From positions 9,139,931 to 9,203,930 of the forward strand of contig NC_037649.1 of NCBI RefSeq assembly GCF_003254395.2: DNA of 64,000 nt, given 5' to 3'. The notes below the pieces were generated by a model. That model was not told where the DNA came from, searched no databases, and saw only the letters and a list, made by a program, of their open reading frames with translations. Below, one piece after another: positions 37,771 to 51,000 of the stretch. The translations under genes and the position numbers were made by a program. Source of the DNA: Apis mellifera. Taxonomy: Eukaryota; Arthropoda; Insecta; Hymenoptera; Apidae. Numbering within the stretch: position 1 is the stretch's first letter; each line of letters opens with the position of its first letter.

Positions 37771-40700
37771 GGTAAGTAAAAATGTATTATCGTACAATTC
37801 AATTCTCGTATAAATACTCCTGTGTCATCGACAAAATTATTTTAAGAGCTGCTTAAAAAATTTAATATACGCGAAAGTATACTGTTTTCAAAGTGGAAAG
37901 GGAAATTTTATTATTGGAAAAGAAATTTTGTTCTGATATTTAAATGTAGAGTAAATTGTATTGAAAATTAGGAAATAAAATCACAAATGTTTTTTGGTAG
38001 GGGAAACTTTCCATTTTTTGGAATAAAAGAATATTTTATTTGTATATGTTCAATTTATATACATGTATAAACGCGATGTTAGCATTATTGCTCGCTGATA
38101 ATGTCAATCTTCGACCCGTTCCTTCGAACGATATCTAACCACGCTTGCAGTTTTAAAGGCACGTTTTCATTTACCAAGTGCATCGCGTGTGTTCATAATT
38201 TGTGTCGGATAATGTACACATAATGAAGGAGAAGTAAATCGTACATTCACGTTTTTCACGTACCTAGTTATTTAAAAAGATTTTGAAATTAAAGAGACTC
38301 GTACATTGAAGTTTGGAAATGAAAGAAATATCGTATGCGGATGAAAAAAATTTAAAAAAAAATTCAGAGACTAACGATTCGAATAAAAAATTATGAAAAT
38401 TTAGTGGAAATGCTTTTTTGAAGTGAGAGTAAAGAAAGGCAGTATTATATGTTGAAATTATTACGCCACTTTTAGAATCCAAAAAGGGATCTTTATCGAA
38501 TTCTATTAATGGCAATACATATGAGTTTTTTTAGAATAAAGGAAATTAAATTTTAAAATATTAGATTGTACTCTTTGAGATTCTTTTCTTTTCTCTTTAT
38601 GCGCAGCAATCCGCTTTAAATAATTGTAAAATATCCACTATAAGCAGACTGTTTTTATTTGACAATTTAAAAAAAAAATTATATCAATCAGTTAAATTAA
38701 TCAGTTAAATTTATTTTTACACACATGCTCTGTAAAATTTAATCCTTTTTGATTGAATAAAAAAGTGAAATTCATCTCGATACGAGATTAACAACGCAAA
38801 TATAATCTCGTTTAAATCGTCTCTGTTTCGCAAAAACAAAATTTGGGAAACAATGTGAGTCGAGATTTACCACATTCTAGGATGTACGATTCATTCATTT
38901 CTAAAATACGATAAGGGAATAATTCTCCATTTTTCGCGCATTCTCTGCGATTCTATCTATAGAAATTTTCGAAAATATTTTCCTTTCTTGTTATCGAATT
39001 GTTATTCCCGGGACATCACAAAATTGTCATCGTTCCTTCATAAATTAAGTCAGTGTTTCTCCAAATGATAATTCATTCGAAACGATAACACATTTTCATA
39101 TTTCGCTTATTTCATCACATAACAGCGGTTTAATCTATCGCGAGTCTTGCATTTTTAATATCCGTTTATTATGAATTTTATAAAGAAGAGAGAGAGAGAG
39201 AGAGATGGCGGGTTGTTTTTGAAGGTAAATAAAATTGAGCGCACGATTTTCTCCTTCTTATTGGTGATTTTAAAAAAAAATTTTCATCGACTAATGTCAA
39301 AAATGTGGCGTGTCCCGTTCAATATTTGCCAACTACAAAATTCCAATTTTCTATGTGAAATTGATCTCGCGTTGCTGAAAAATTCAATCCTCTGATAAAT
39401 TGGACAATTTTGGAGTCGGAGAAAGGAAAAAAAAAAAAAAGAAAGAAAGAAAGAAAGAAAGGAAAAATGGAAACGACGAATTTGTCCGTTAACAATGGAA
39501 TATTCGTTACGAGAAAAATTTACGAGCAAAACGTCACAAGATATGAAACTATAATTGTAGCATAGCTCTACGATCAATTCGGAACTTATAACAAGCGTAA
39601 CTGAACTTCCGTATATGTAATCTGATGATGCATCCATGCAAACTGACACCATTTTTAAAATCATCTTTTATGAATATAAATCTCTATTGTTTTGCTTTGT
39701 TATCCATTCTTACATTTGTTACATATCTTGCGTTACAGGTTAAAATTATTTAATCAATCGTTGGAAATAAATAAATACGACGTATGAATAATTTGAAATT
39801 ATTCGAAAGCCATGTATATAAATATGTATTTATATAAAAATATGGTTTTTTGTTAACAATTTCTTTATCTCGAAAAATAACAACAATATTCAAGGTGATC
39901 AAAATTATTGCCCGTATATATATATATATTTTTATCCATTTTAGATTTTATCCGCGTCATCAAATTTTCGAGTAAATGCACAGCGTTCGAAATTTCGAGC
40001 AAATTTCGCAGTGATCGTTTCGTTTGCGGATGTAAATCGGGTACCGTGTTTGTGTTTCAATTGTGTATTTCGAAATAAAAGCTATGTAAAATCTTTGCTA
40101 GGTGAAACGATATTTTTCTATTTTTTAATCCAAACACGTGATTCCGTGTTCTATTTTGATACAAAAAGAAGGTGACGACACGATTTTAATATCGATATAT
40201 TTCTCTAAAATATTTCTCTAAAATTTCAATCGTAAATATTTAATTATCGAAATAATTGTTCGATAATTCGATCCAAGTTCCAATTTTCAATTTTCTGAAA
40301 AAATTTCTAAGAAAATTTCTCAATATTTGAATTAAATTTTTTGTTTTACTTTTTTTTCACGCAAAAATTTTAAAGAATTAAATAAGATTCTTCTCTCAGT
40401 AGTTGTTTGTGTTTTCTTTCACAAGCTCAGCAAACGTAACGTGGATACCGTATGATATCGTATTATTACATGCCTGAAACTATTCACTTTCTTTGGATTT
40501 GTATTTGCACGTTTAGTAAGCGTCGCATATATAACAAGTTTCTTGGAGTACGAAGTTGTTTAGGTGTCCAAAAAAAAAAAAAAAAAAATATGTCTTCGAT
40601 TGTTAATTAAATTCCAAGCATTAAGTTGTTTAATTAAGATACTCAGCCAAGTTGATGATGGCAGTGAAGTTTTAAATTACATTCTCGACAAGTTATAAGG

Positions 40701-41231
40701 ATCTTAGAAAATTTCAGTTTAACGAGAAATCTCATTCTATTTCTGATGAAATATCTTAAAATGAAGGAGCTATCGATCTGTTTTCAACTTTTAATTATAG
40801 CTATAAATAACTACCGTTCTAAATAATTTAAAAACATTTGCAAATGTATCGTAAAATTTCGAAAAGATCTCTCATATTAAATGTTATTCAACGAAACAAG
40901 ATAAAAGTAAGATTAATTTCATAATATTATTATTTTTTTGTAAATCAAAAATATCCTCTTCTTTACCAAACTTTCTTATCAACTGATAAAAAAATATAAC
41001 GTATACCTTCTTTTCTTTTTTTCGTCTTAAAAATCCCCAATCGTTTCCGATACAACGATACGATAAAAAAAAAATTAATGAAAAAAATATTTCGCAATGT
41101 ATCTCGATATATTACGCACAAAATTCTGTAAAATCCACGGATTATCTCGATTATCTCGAATTACTATTCCATGAAATTTCAATTCCCCGGCCAGACGACA
41201 GTAATAACATGAATGAAATATAAAACTCACC

Positions 41232-42640
41232 GAACCGTGAAATATCCGTTTTAGAGAATCGTCGACTCGGGTATAATATTCTTTCACAAGCCAATATTTC
41301 CACGCCGATGATCGCAATCTTCGTAACATTCGAATGATATCAATTCGACATTGTTCCCGCGTATTCTCCGCGAGGATGACTTCGATCCGTTCGGTTGAGA
41401 ACAATTCCTGTTTCACCACTGTGTTCCCACGGGACACACCACTTTCACGGTTAATCCACTCGCACCACCCTTACTACCGCACAACAACCGGTTGATCGAA
41501 TAATAATAGCTCGTTTCGCGGGAATGATCCTGGCTCGATGCGAGACTGGATGGCATGGCATTTGCACTCTCGAACTTAATCGAGAAACAAATTGTGCGGA
41601 ACACGATTTAGCGGGAACGAACAGAGGAGAAGATAGACACACGCGCATTCACTCACTCACTCACCCACACATTCACTCTCACACACACACACATATACAC
41701 GCGTGCAATTATCACTCGAATCAATCTTGGGAAGGTGGAAACGTTTGGAGGATTCCTCTGTGGACAATTATTGCGATCGTTTCGAGGCAAAGCTTCAATT
41801 GCATCGAGCTCAGCTGTTTCAGCATAGTTCCATCGCGCAACATGATAACAAACGTGTGTCCGAACTGCGTTGCTTCAACTTGTTGGATATTTGCTCGATC
41901 GGATCGTTATCACTTAGCGGGATGGTTGATAGCCGCCAACAAGTCGGTGGAGAGGAGCGTGTGCTCGTCATTGGTACGGAACGCGTACCATAATTTGGGT
42001 CCATTGGTAATACGTCGCCTCAAAGATCGTCCACACGATCGCCTGCGTTCGACGTTTCGACGTTGACAATCGCCGAGACAAAGCCCACCCGACGGATTCC
42101 ACCCCTTGTGCACAGGGTTAAGCACAGGTATTTTTTTATTTCGGTTTTATCCCTTCTGCACGTTTCATCGTTCGACGGTTTGAAAAGAACGAAAATCAAA
42201 AGGAGCGATCAATTTCCAATTATCTTCCTTATTAATTTAATCGGACTTTTGTTTTAGCTGCTTCTTCCGTTCAAAGTTTTATTTATTACTTCTTTAATTT
42301 CGCCCTCGAACACAAAAGGTTTACGAAAAGTAATTTAACGTTCGATTCGGTTTAATTTTTAATTTTACTCTTCCTGTTTAGAAAAAAGAAAAGAAAGAAA
42401 GAGATGCTGTTGAGCGGAATTCGTTCAACAAAGATACGATTTAACGCGGATTTCAAACTGGAAAAATGGAATTTCGGCTCTGTCGCGATCGGGATCGTTT
42501 CGAATCGTGTGCGCGCTTTCCGAGAACTCGCGACGAAGTGCGGCCGGTTTTCACGATGAATATTGTGAACCAGGGGGTGGGAGTGTCTACGGTGGGGCGG
42601 CAGACTTTGGCAGGCTTTTCCTCGTGGAAGGAGATCATCG
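41232..42640. promoter_or_regulatory. GC-elevated island, likely promoter and 5' exon region
   Basis: The longest non-repetitive GC-elevated stretch in the gene-poor middle of the window, with many CpG dinucleotides and short overlapping frames on both strands. On the minus strand a block ends at CACGGTTCG/gtgagttt (donor at about 41231), pointing leftwards to the receptor gene, which still needs a 5' UTR exon. On the plus strand a possible donor CACAG/gtattt lies at 42127. A CA/TC-rich simple repeat is at 41639-41703. Assignment to the receptor is inference from position and orientation only. Confidence 0.35.
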
Positions 42641-43769
42641 TGGAACCTGCGCCGTTGTTCGTTACCCTTTATACACCTTTTATCGAACGATCGTTTGATC
42701 CATCGTATCTGATACAGATTTCTCGTTCCAATATTTGGATGAATTTTCTCATGATAAGTGGAAATCGATACATTGATAGTGTCAGTGTAAACTAAGCAAA
42801 GTGAAAAGAAAGATTGGATAATGTTAGCATCGATAAGAATTATATTTTTAGATTTCTTCTCTCTCTCTCTTTCTCTCGATTATTTCTCGATTTCATTCCT
42901 TTTTTTAAATGTAAGAATTTTAAATCTTCATTCACGATCCCGTTCAAATTTTCCACGTATTTTTCGTGAAACGAGCATTGGAATGGTTATGGTTAGAAGA
43001 TGTTTAATTATACAGGGGAATGTATATACAGAACGAAATATATTTTCGATTTGTCAGGCGAGAAGACAAAAGCGAAGAAAGAAAAAGTATTTGTTGGACG
43101 ACGGGTTAAATAAAGAAGGATTGATGTTTTATCGATGTTCGCGTATCATAAAACATATTACAAAAATAATTTATTGGATTCGATGTTATGTCCGCAAGCA
43201 TAATAACCAAGCATAATATATCCTACATATACCACAAAATTAAATTATCCAATGAATTTTGATAATGAAGTTGTTAACGTAGTTTATAAGTGATTTATGA
43301 TACGAGAGTGTGAAATAGAATTTCGATATTTATTCATAGAAGATACAATCGAATATTTCATACGATTAAATCGGCACGAAAAATTTTTGAAATTTTTTCC
43401 AAATTGAAAAGCATTTTGCAAGCTTCATTATGTTTTATGAATTGGCTCGACAGGTTTCTATATACTTGCTTTCTTCACAATCGCGTCATAACGACTATAG
43501 CTATAAATTACTCGTATACATCACACTGTAAAGCCATTTCATTTGATTTGTACATCGTGCGTTGAATTATACACGATGAATTCGCGCTTTGACTTATATA
43601 TATATACATGGATAATTTACATTTCTAAAGCAGGTAAGATCGACTTACCATGTTTAATGTAAATTAGATTGTATAATTAATCATAGTTCGTATTAATGGA
43701 ACAATTTTCTTTAACTTGTAAATTAAACGAGTTTCGTCGCAAATTAACGCATTGTGTGTGTATAAAGTG

Positions 43770-43827
<58 letters not shown>

Positions 43828-46800
43828 GAAAGTGAAAAAACTATGAGCAAAATGAATGAAATCGCATGTTGGGATTTAAATTTTAACGACGAGAATTGTA
43901 TTTTTCTTTGCCGTATGCTTTAATTAACAAAATATTACGCGATAAAATCTTTGCGTGGAATATAGAGAAGAAGAGAGGAAAAATTTCAACCGCTTCAGAC
44001 GCCATGTTATTTCGTACGAACGATTATTCATTTTTAATGTTTTTAATCTTTTTTTAAGCCAAGATTTATTAATCCGCGAATATTTCTCGTGAAATTAGTT
44101 ATTTAGTTAACGAGAACCGTTCCAGAAACCATCATTTATCATTCTGTTGCCCTCGGATATATGTAATTAAACACAGGTTTTAAATAATTTTGTTTAATGA
44201 ATTTTGGTTGTAAAAATGTGAGGAAAAATTTTTTTTTTCTTTTTCTCTTACTTTATAAAATGTGGATGAGTTAAGAGATATATTTTTAAAATTATGACAT
44301 GGAGTAATATTTATAATTATTTGTGTATTATATCATATTATATAATGTTAAATCAAACTTACATATTGTAATACAAATTGAATATCATATTTGGATCAAT
44401 GAATATCAATTGTACAAATGTCAGATATAATTCAATTCGTTTCCACGTATAGCGATTTGATATCGTTTGTTTGTTTTTTTTTTTTTTTCCTCGGTTGAAA
44501 ATATTTCCATTAATTTCCCATCCCATGGACGGGGAGACAATCAAAGGAGCTTATACATTTTTGAATTTTATTCAGAGTCTATCGTATTATCGATAATATC
44601 CATTATTTCATACTGCTATTTTTTAATTTGTTGAAAAAAAGAATATTCCAAATGAACTGTAATTAAATTAATTGTGGGATAATTATTATATAAATTATTG
44701 TACGATTATATTTATATATTTATAATTGATACTTGATAATAATGAATTGATTAATTTTGTTTGTACAAAGATTTGTACGTACTCGATGAATCAGCTTGTT
44801 ATAACTGAGAAATAAAAAAAATTTTTCCCACATAAATAAATCATTTTTTGACAAGATAAAAATTGTCTGTTTCAATACGGAATAGAGAATTAAGTTATCT
44901 CAAAGTATCCGTGTCTAATAATAGATTATTTTTCTGATTTTACGATCGCGTGCTGTCCTTCGTTATAAGGCTATTTTATCGAGACATTATCTATGAAATA
45001 AAAAGATTATTTCTCGAAATTGCATTGGACTACTTCTACTGATCTATGATTTCATGATATTAAAGTATCTCTTTTGATCCTATATCGTTTCTTTGTTACT
45101 ACCATACTCTCTTAGAGAAATTCCTTGTTCTGGAAATTCATATCTTCCATTGTATTTCCTTTTTCCGTTCCACTTTCTATATTCGTTTAAACATCACGTG
45201 TCGGAAAAAATATGTACACCTTCTCCTTAATGAAAAATTTCTTTGATGATTTCATCAAACATTAAGAATTTATATTTATACTAGTTCAAAATATTTATGA
45301 CTGTTAGTTTAGTATAGTTATACTAAATATCTCTTTCAAGATACTTCTTTTGTTACGAAGTTATCATATATATATATGTATACACCCAATCTTTTCCAGA
45401 TTCCGTATTCTTCGCACTTTCTGAACGTTTTTATTATGCAGTGACCATCCTAAGAAATGTTCATCCTCTTATATTCAGCTCATTCTCCTCTTATATTCCT
45501 TGAATTCTTCTACAAGATATTTTTACCAAGTCTTTATCACTTTGTTCGCTATTATTGTCGATCGTTCCTCACATTTCGATATAATATTTCTTTTATATAT
45601 ATATATTTCTTTATCCCCGTTTTTACGAGAGTAATTTTCGAATTCTTTTTTTTTTAATAAAATTAAATTTCAATTTTTCCAATAATTTTTTTTTCCTTCA
45701 TCAAAATTTTTGCATATAAATTCAATAGTGTAAATTCACTATCGAGAGTAAAAACACGTTAAATCGGATTAAATAAATAGAAAGAGAGGAAAATTCATAT
45801 ATATATTATATCGCACATTTGCGACGGAAAACCGATAAACGAGAACAGTGCATTAACTAATATTAAACAACAAGATTAATTTATTTCGAACGAATTAGAT
45901 TTTAATTATTCGTATACTGAGAACAGATATATCAATTTACTCGCTTCCTGCTACTCTCTCTTTTATATTTTTATTACATTATATTCCGAACAAATAATAT
46001 CCCATCATAAAAAAAAAAATATTTACTATTAATAATTAAAGGTAAATGTGAAAAATATTTCTTGATAATATTTGTAAACGATTTTCAACAAAAAATTAAA
46101 TATTCACGTAAATAAATTAATCCAGTTTCGCGTATACTCAAATGTGCTGCATCGTTTGCCTCTCTTGCCACTTTCGTATTACGTAATTGGAACAAAAATA
46201 CCACATTGTGTGAATGATAGCATTGCGACTATGTATAATGTATCGCTCGATGAGTTTTACATACGTATATATAACTCCGCTTTCTTTTGTGGACACTGTA
46301 ACAATATACTCTTTGTTTAAAGAACCATTATAGATTCGTCATCGGTATGGATCGAATAAACCTTTTATCGTAAAAAATATCCGAAAATTTCACTTCATTT
46401 GGATCGTTCGATCACGTTCCGCTTTGGACGGAATTGTAAAAAGAAACGTACAAGTGGAAAAGTGGATAAAATTATATATATATCTGTCAATATGGTTTTT
46501 TTCATTCTATCAATCATTCTATAATTTTTTTATTTAAGAAATGATCGACAGAAAAATTAAAGAGCATATCTTTTTAAATGAAATAGTTCCTCCTTCATCT
46601 TTCTGATTGAAAATTATTATTAACCGAGTTTAATGTCATAGTTCTGTGATCGATTATCAATAATAAAAAAAACAAACCAGTCAGAAGTTTTATGTGCGCT
46701 ACAAATCATGGTGTGTGTATATTCTGTAACTTTTACATAAACGATATTTGTTCAACTCGTAGGGTCATTTTTACTACCCTGCAGCTGTTTCGAATAGTAG

Positions 46801-47355
46801 ATTATACGTTCACAGGATAGAAATGAATGCAAGTTCATAATTGAATAATATTTGAGTAGAGAATTTTGAAAAAAACTTAATTAATGTTTCTAAATATTGC
46901 CTTTTTTATTTTCAATTCAATTGATTACTACATAAACAATATTTCCAAATTTTATTTTACGGCGTAATTGATCGTTTTAAAATGTAAAAAAAAGCGCAAT
47001 CAATTATTTAAGAATATTCTTTCGAGGGAATAAATTTGTTTTCGTAAGAAGAAACCAATAATTCAATATAATTAATGTAAGTTACTTAACTTCGTCATCT
47101 GAGATATTTCAAACACAATTGAGATTTTCTTTAAGAAGTAAAGAATATCTCCACGACAAAAGAATATTTATAAAACGAAATATCCAATAAAAAAACGCAA
47201 ATGGCGCTTTCGTTCTAAATATCATTTAATCGATCCCTTTATTCCTCTATTTGCTTAATCTGGTTTCCTCGTAAAAATATTCTCCATTCTTCCTTAATAT
47301 AGATACATTCTTTCTTATCGATATTTGTGAAGAGCTTTTAAACATTTGTTAACAA
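42641..47355. other. AT-rich region without recognised genes
   Basis: Contains (GA)n at 43775-43818, scattered AT-rich frames and no splice-supported coding exons that I can find. Confidence 0.4.
43775..43818. repeat. (GA)n microsatellite
   Basis: A run of about 22 GA dinucleotides, imperfect at its right end. GA arrays can bind GAGA-factor type proteins in insects, but nothing nearby shows use as a promoter element. Confidence 0.95.
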
Positions 47356-47400
47356 GTGTGGCACAATTTGCAATATTTAGTATCATCTCGTACAACTTTT

Positions 47401-47646
47401 TATTGCAACGTAAGTGTAAAGCGTACCGATCTTTCAACGTTTCCGACCGATTACGAGCAAGATATATTTTTTTCCCCTCCTCCCATAGAAAACTATACCG
47501 ATCCTTTTCACGAATCACCCCGTAATATCCACTTACTCGACTCAACTCCACGCCCTCCCCCCAACCAACTCCTCGAAAACGATCCTTTCAACATCGATCA
47601 ACCTCGACCCGATATTAAGCGACCCGAGAGAGGTATCATTAACTAG
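47401..47646 (+). CDS. Possible 3' coding exon of an unrecognised plus-strand gene
   Basis: A frame ending in TAG with protein-like composition: RTDLSTFPTDYEQD, SPPPIENYTDPFHESPRN, RPPPNQLLENDPFN and DIKRPERGIIN. GC is raised and codon third positions vary. A strong acceptor (ttttcccctcctcccatag) lies inside at about 47486, and the frame continues through it, so a terminal exon starting there is possible. No upstream exon or start was identified. An overlapping minus-strand frame (47970-47542) begins with a hydrophobic stretch produced mainly by TTC/GTC trinucleotides. At most one of the two is likely to be real. Confidence 0.3.
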   Translation, partial: YCNVSVKRTDLSTFPTDYEQDIFFSPPPIENYTDPFHESPRNIHLLDSTPRPPPNQLLENDPFNIDQPRPDIKRPERGIIN

Positions 47647-47982
47647 CCGGCAACCGTTTTGTTTCCTTCCTTCGAACAACTTCTTACGGGCCCCAAGTTC
47701 TATCGATCTTGAACTACTTGAAACGTCCTCCTCCGAGGGATGACGTAGCCGAAACCGAGGGATTGCACAAGCGAGTGGGTTGTCGCATGTGCACACACGC
47801 GCCCTGAAAGAATCGGTTTCCCATGGAGTCGAAGGCGTGTCGTGCGGAATACCGTCCATTTCTCTCTCAACGACCTTATCAACGTCTTCCTCCGAAAGAA
47901 TCGAGTTTAAATAAACCGAGAGTGGCTCGGCCAGGAAGACGACGAAGAAGAAGACGACGAGGAGGGGCACTCGAAACAGACG

Positions 47983-48015
47983 TATATAGAGGTTTTCTAG
48001 CCGTGTCGCTCAGTC
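47983..48015 (+). promoter_or_regulatory. TATA box and initiator of the Gly/Tyr-rich gene
   Basis: TATATA at 47983-47988 and TCAGTC at 48010-48015, the arthropod initiator consensus. The initiator A at 48012 is 29 bases after the first T, ideal TATA-to-start spacing. It predicts a 77-base 5' UTR before the ATG at 48089. Confidence 0.75.
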
Positions 48016-48088
48016 ATAACACCTTCAGCCCTCGTCCAACGTGTTGTTTTTCGTATCGATTTGAATTTGATTATTCGAGTTCGATAAG

Positions 48089-51000
48089 ATGGGGATCGTT
48101 CCCACCTTCGTAAGTATTTCGTATCCGCAACGCAATTCTTTTTCTTTCGTTGATTTGATTTCTTTTTTTTTTTTTTCACGAGACGGTGAGGTTTTTGGAG
48201 AAAAGAGAAACTGCGAGTAAAGATGTTGAAGATGTTTCAGCTTCTCTTGGAAAATTTGATGTTTGTTTCGCGGTTTTTATCGGGCAATTTATTAATAAAT
48301 TGTAAATTTAATTAGAGAGAGGAACGTATATGTGAAATTATTAGATTAAATTAATTGAATTAAGAGGAGAAATATTTGCTGGGAAACTCGATTAATTCTG
48401 TCAACCTTTATTTTGTTTGTGTAAAAATATTTTCGCGTAGATAGAAATATTTTTTAGATTTGTTTTTAATATAATGATTTAATACAATTTGTAAATTTTT
48501 ATTTAAAATCAAATTTTATCAAATCGTGCCATAAAATTTTTATGGCAGGAACAAATATGGAAAAAAAAAAATATCGTTTTCTTTTTTTATTTATCTTCAT
48601 TCATATTGCCAAGTTTGTTTACGTAACCTAGAAAAAATTGTCCTTAAATCTTACCATTGTTCTTTGTCAATATTTGCAATTAGAGAGAGGGAAAGTGACA
48701 ACTACTTCAAACAGTTTCTAGATAAGAGAAAATAAATATCAAATTTTTTTTGAAACATTTTATCGATTTTCCTTATTATCTCCGTCATATCATAAATATC
48801 GTATGTATAAATTAAGGTAGAGGAGAAATATATTGGAAGATTGAATGAAAATAAATATTGAAGTAATAAATTATATACAAGTTCTATTAAAATTTTTATG
48901 TATCCGTGGTTACATGTATACGTAATAAAGATTGACACTAATGACTCATTGTGACAATATAATTTATCTGTCGACTATGTCTATGTGGTGTAATCGTAAT
49001 TTCACGAGAACGGTAACAATCCTCTCTCGTTTATTTCTGCAATTAACAACTTTATTCTAACTTTTTAAATATTTGATTCACGTTATATTACAATTATATT
49101 TATTCGTTCGAAATTTTAAAATTACAAAAAATATACTACGAAGCTTATTTATTTTTGTAATAATTTATTTTTAATAATCGCATTATCACATATATTTAAT
49201 AAATATCGATATAGAATATTTGCTCATCGTACAATCGTGTTTTGCAGATCATTCTCGTTTGCTTATTCGCATTCGGCAGAAGTGCCATCGAATCCCCGGA
49301 ATCGAAATCAACTACAAAACTGCCGTTAAACAGCCCCTCGATCGGGGATAATGACAAAGATTTAATCACTTCTGCCAGCGATCGAAGTAAGTGCTATCGT
49401 ATATTACTATGCAAAATATTATAATTATTATTATCCATATAATAATACCATGGTTTGAAATATTAATTCGTTGTTAAAAAGAAAGAAAAAGATCATTCTT
49501 TGCCAATTGATCCACCATCACTTGTCACGATCTAAAGTTTATTATATAATGTATTTCAAAGAAATCCAGTCAGATTATGTTAATGACAATCTGGATCATT
49601 CTAATGTTATTTTTATCCATGCATACACGTAGAAGTAATAATTGAGAAAAGAAGAAGAAAAAAAAAGTCTAAAAAAGCAGTCTATCAAAGGATACTTATA
49701 ACTGCATAATTGCATCGCAGCTCATAGACGGCGAAATTACGGTTATATCTAGGTATGATCGATCGTTATCCAACTTATACACTTTTTCAATGTATTAAAT
49801 AAGTGTGTCACTACCGTTCCCACGATCGACCATTTCAAATGGATTTCATTGTAAAAAAAATATGACATTCGATATAATAACATGCTAATGTGACGAACCG
49901 AAGGCCTTCCTCTGCCGGCATCTTTTCTAATGACGTCTCCGCGGTGTTCCGTGTTAGATCATTGATATAATGACTCAACAACAAAATTTGCATAAATGAC
50001 GCGTGCCTGTTTTCAATTATTCAAACGCCTCGAAGAGAATCTGTCCGTCTAATGTTTGATTTAATTTATTTAATCGGGGCACGTGAATTTTAGTCACGCA
50101 AGATAGTGACTACGAGATTCGAGTTAGAAAGATTAAAATAATTTTTAGTAAGGAATTAAAAAAATATATAATTCGATTAAACAACGAAGGTTCAATGTGT
50201 GCAACTCCTTTTTTATCGAGAAATTATTATTATTATGAAAATTGTGTTATTTATTTATATTATTATTACGCTAATTGTTTTGAATTACGATGCACGAAGA
50301 TGGAATTATATCTGTATCGCGAGTACAATATTAATAAATCACGTAAATTTTATTGATTACAAGCATCATGCTCTTCGATTAATTAATTAATTGAATTATT
50401 CAAATTATCGAATAAATTAATATGAAAATTTTGTCCCATCGCATGATGAACCGATGATTCATTTCCGCCACCATAGCATGGCAATGCGGATAAAGGACGT
50501 GCATGTGTGAAAAAGCGTTCCACCGTTCACTAACGCTTTTCAAGGCTCGACTGATTAGCTATTCTTCTGTACACAGTGCAGAACCGTAAAGCAATCTTCA
50601 TATACACGTTTCTTACGTTGCAAAACTTTACTATTTGCTTTAAAGAAGAATTCCGATCTGGAAAAAATTTCCTTTTACATATTTTAAGCAGACACGTTTT
50701 ATTCATTCTACGTGGGACAATATATTTTAATAATAATAAATTTTAAGGATACAAGTTTCAAAGAATTTTAAATCAAGAAAACTCGTTTCAACAAAACGTT
50801 CTTCTTAAACTTTTATTGAACGGAAGAAAGTGCTTAAATTTTCGACAATTTTACACAACATGTAGAAACTTTATCTGTACGAGCCATTCCCATAACGAGT
50901 AACCATAATTGTCTTGTAAATCGCAATGCTTGACAGAGACTATTCTTCTTCATAAATATAAATATCAATTATTTGCGCGTAAATAATGACAAACAATCAT

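Larger units (their letters stand above)
30657..41231. other. Long AT-rich region without provable genes
   Basis: About 10.5 kb upstream of the receptor coding start. It may include a long 5' intron of that gene. The short open frames are AT-rich and lack homology I recognise. Notable items are a 104-bp tandem duplication (33491-33702), a (CA)n patch at 35150-35175, an exon-like block at 37490-37770, (GA)n at 39187-39206 and (GAAA)n near 39440-39462. Confidence 0.4.

Noticed and set aside
41524..42066. 180-residue plus-strand frame and several overlapping frames in the GC-elevated island
   Set aside because: Multiple frames on both strands are open simply because the island is GC-richer. The translations include simple-repeat runs (His/Thr/Ser) and no motif, so none is called as a gene.
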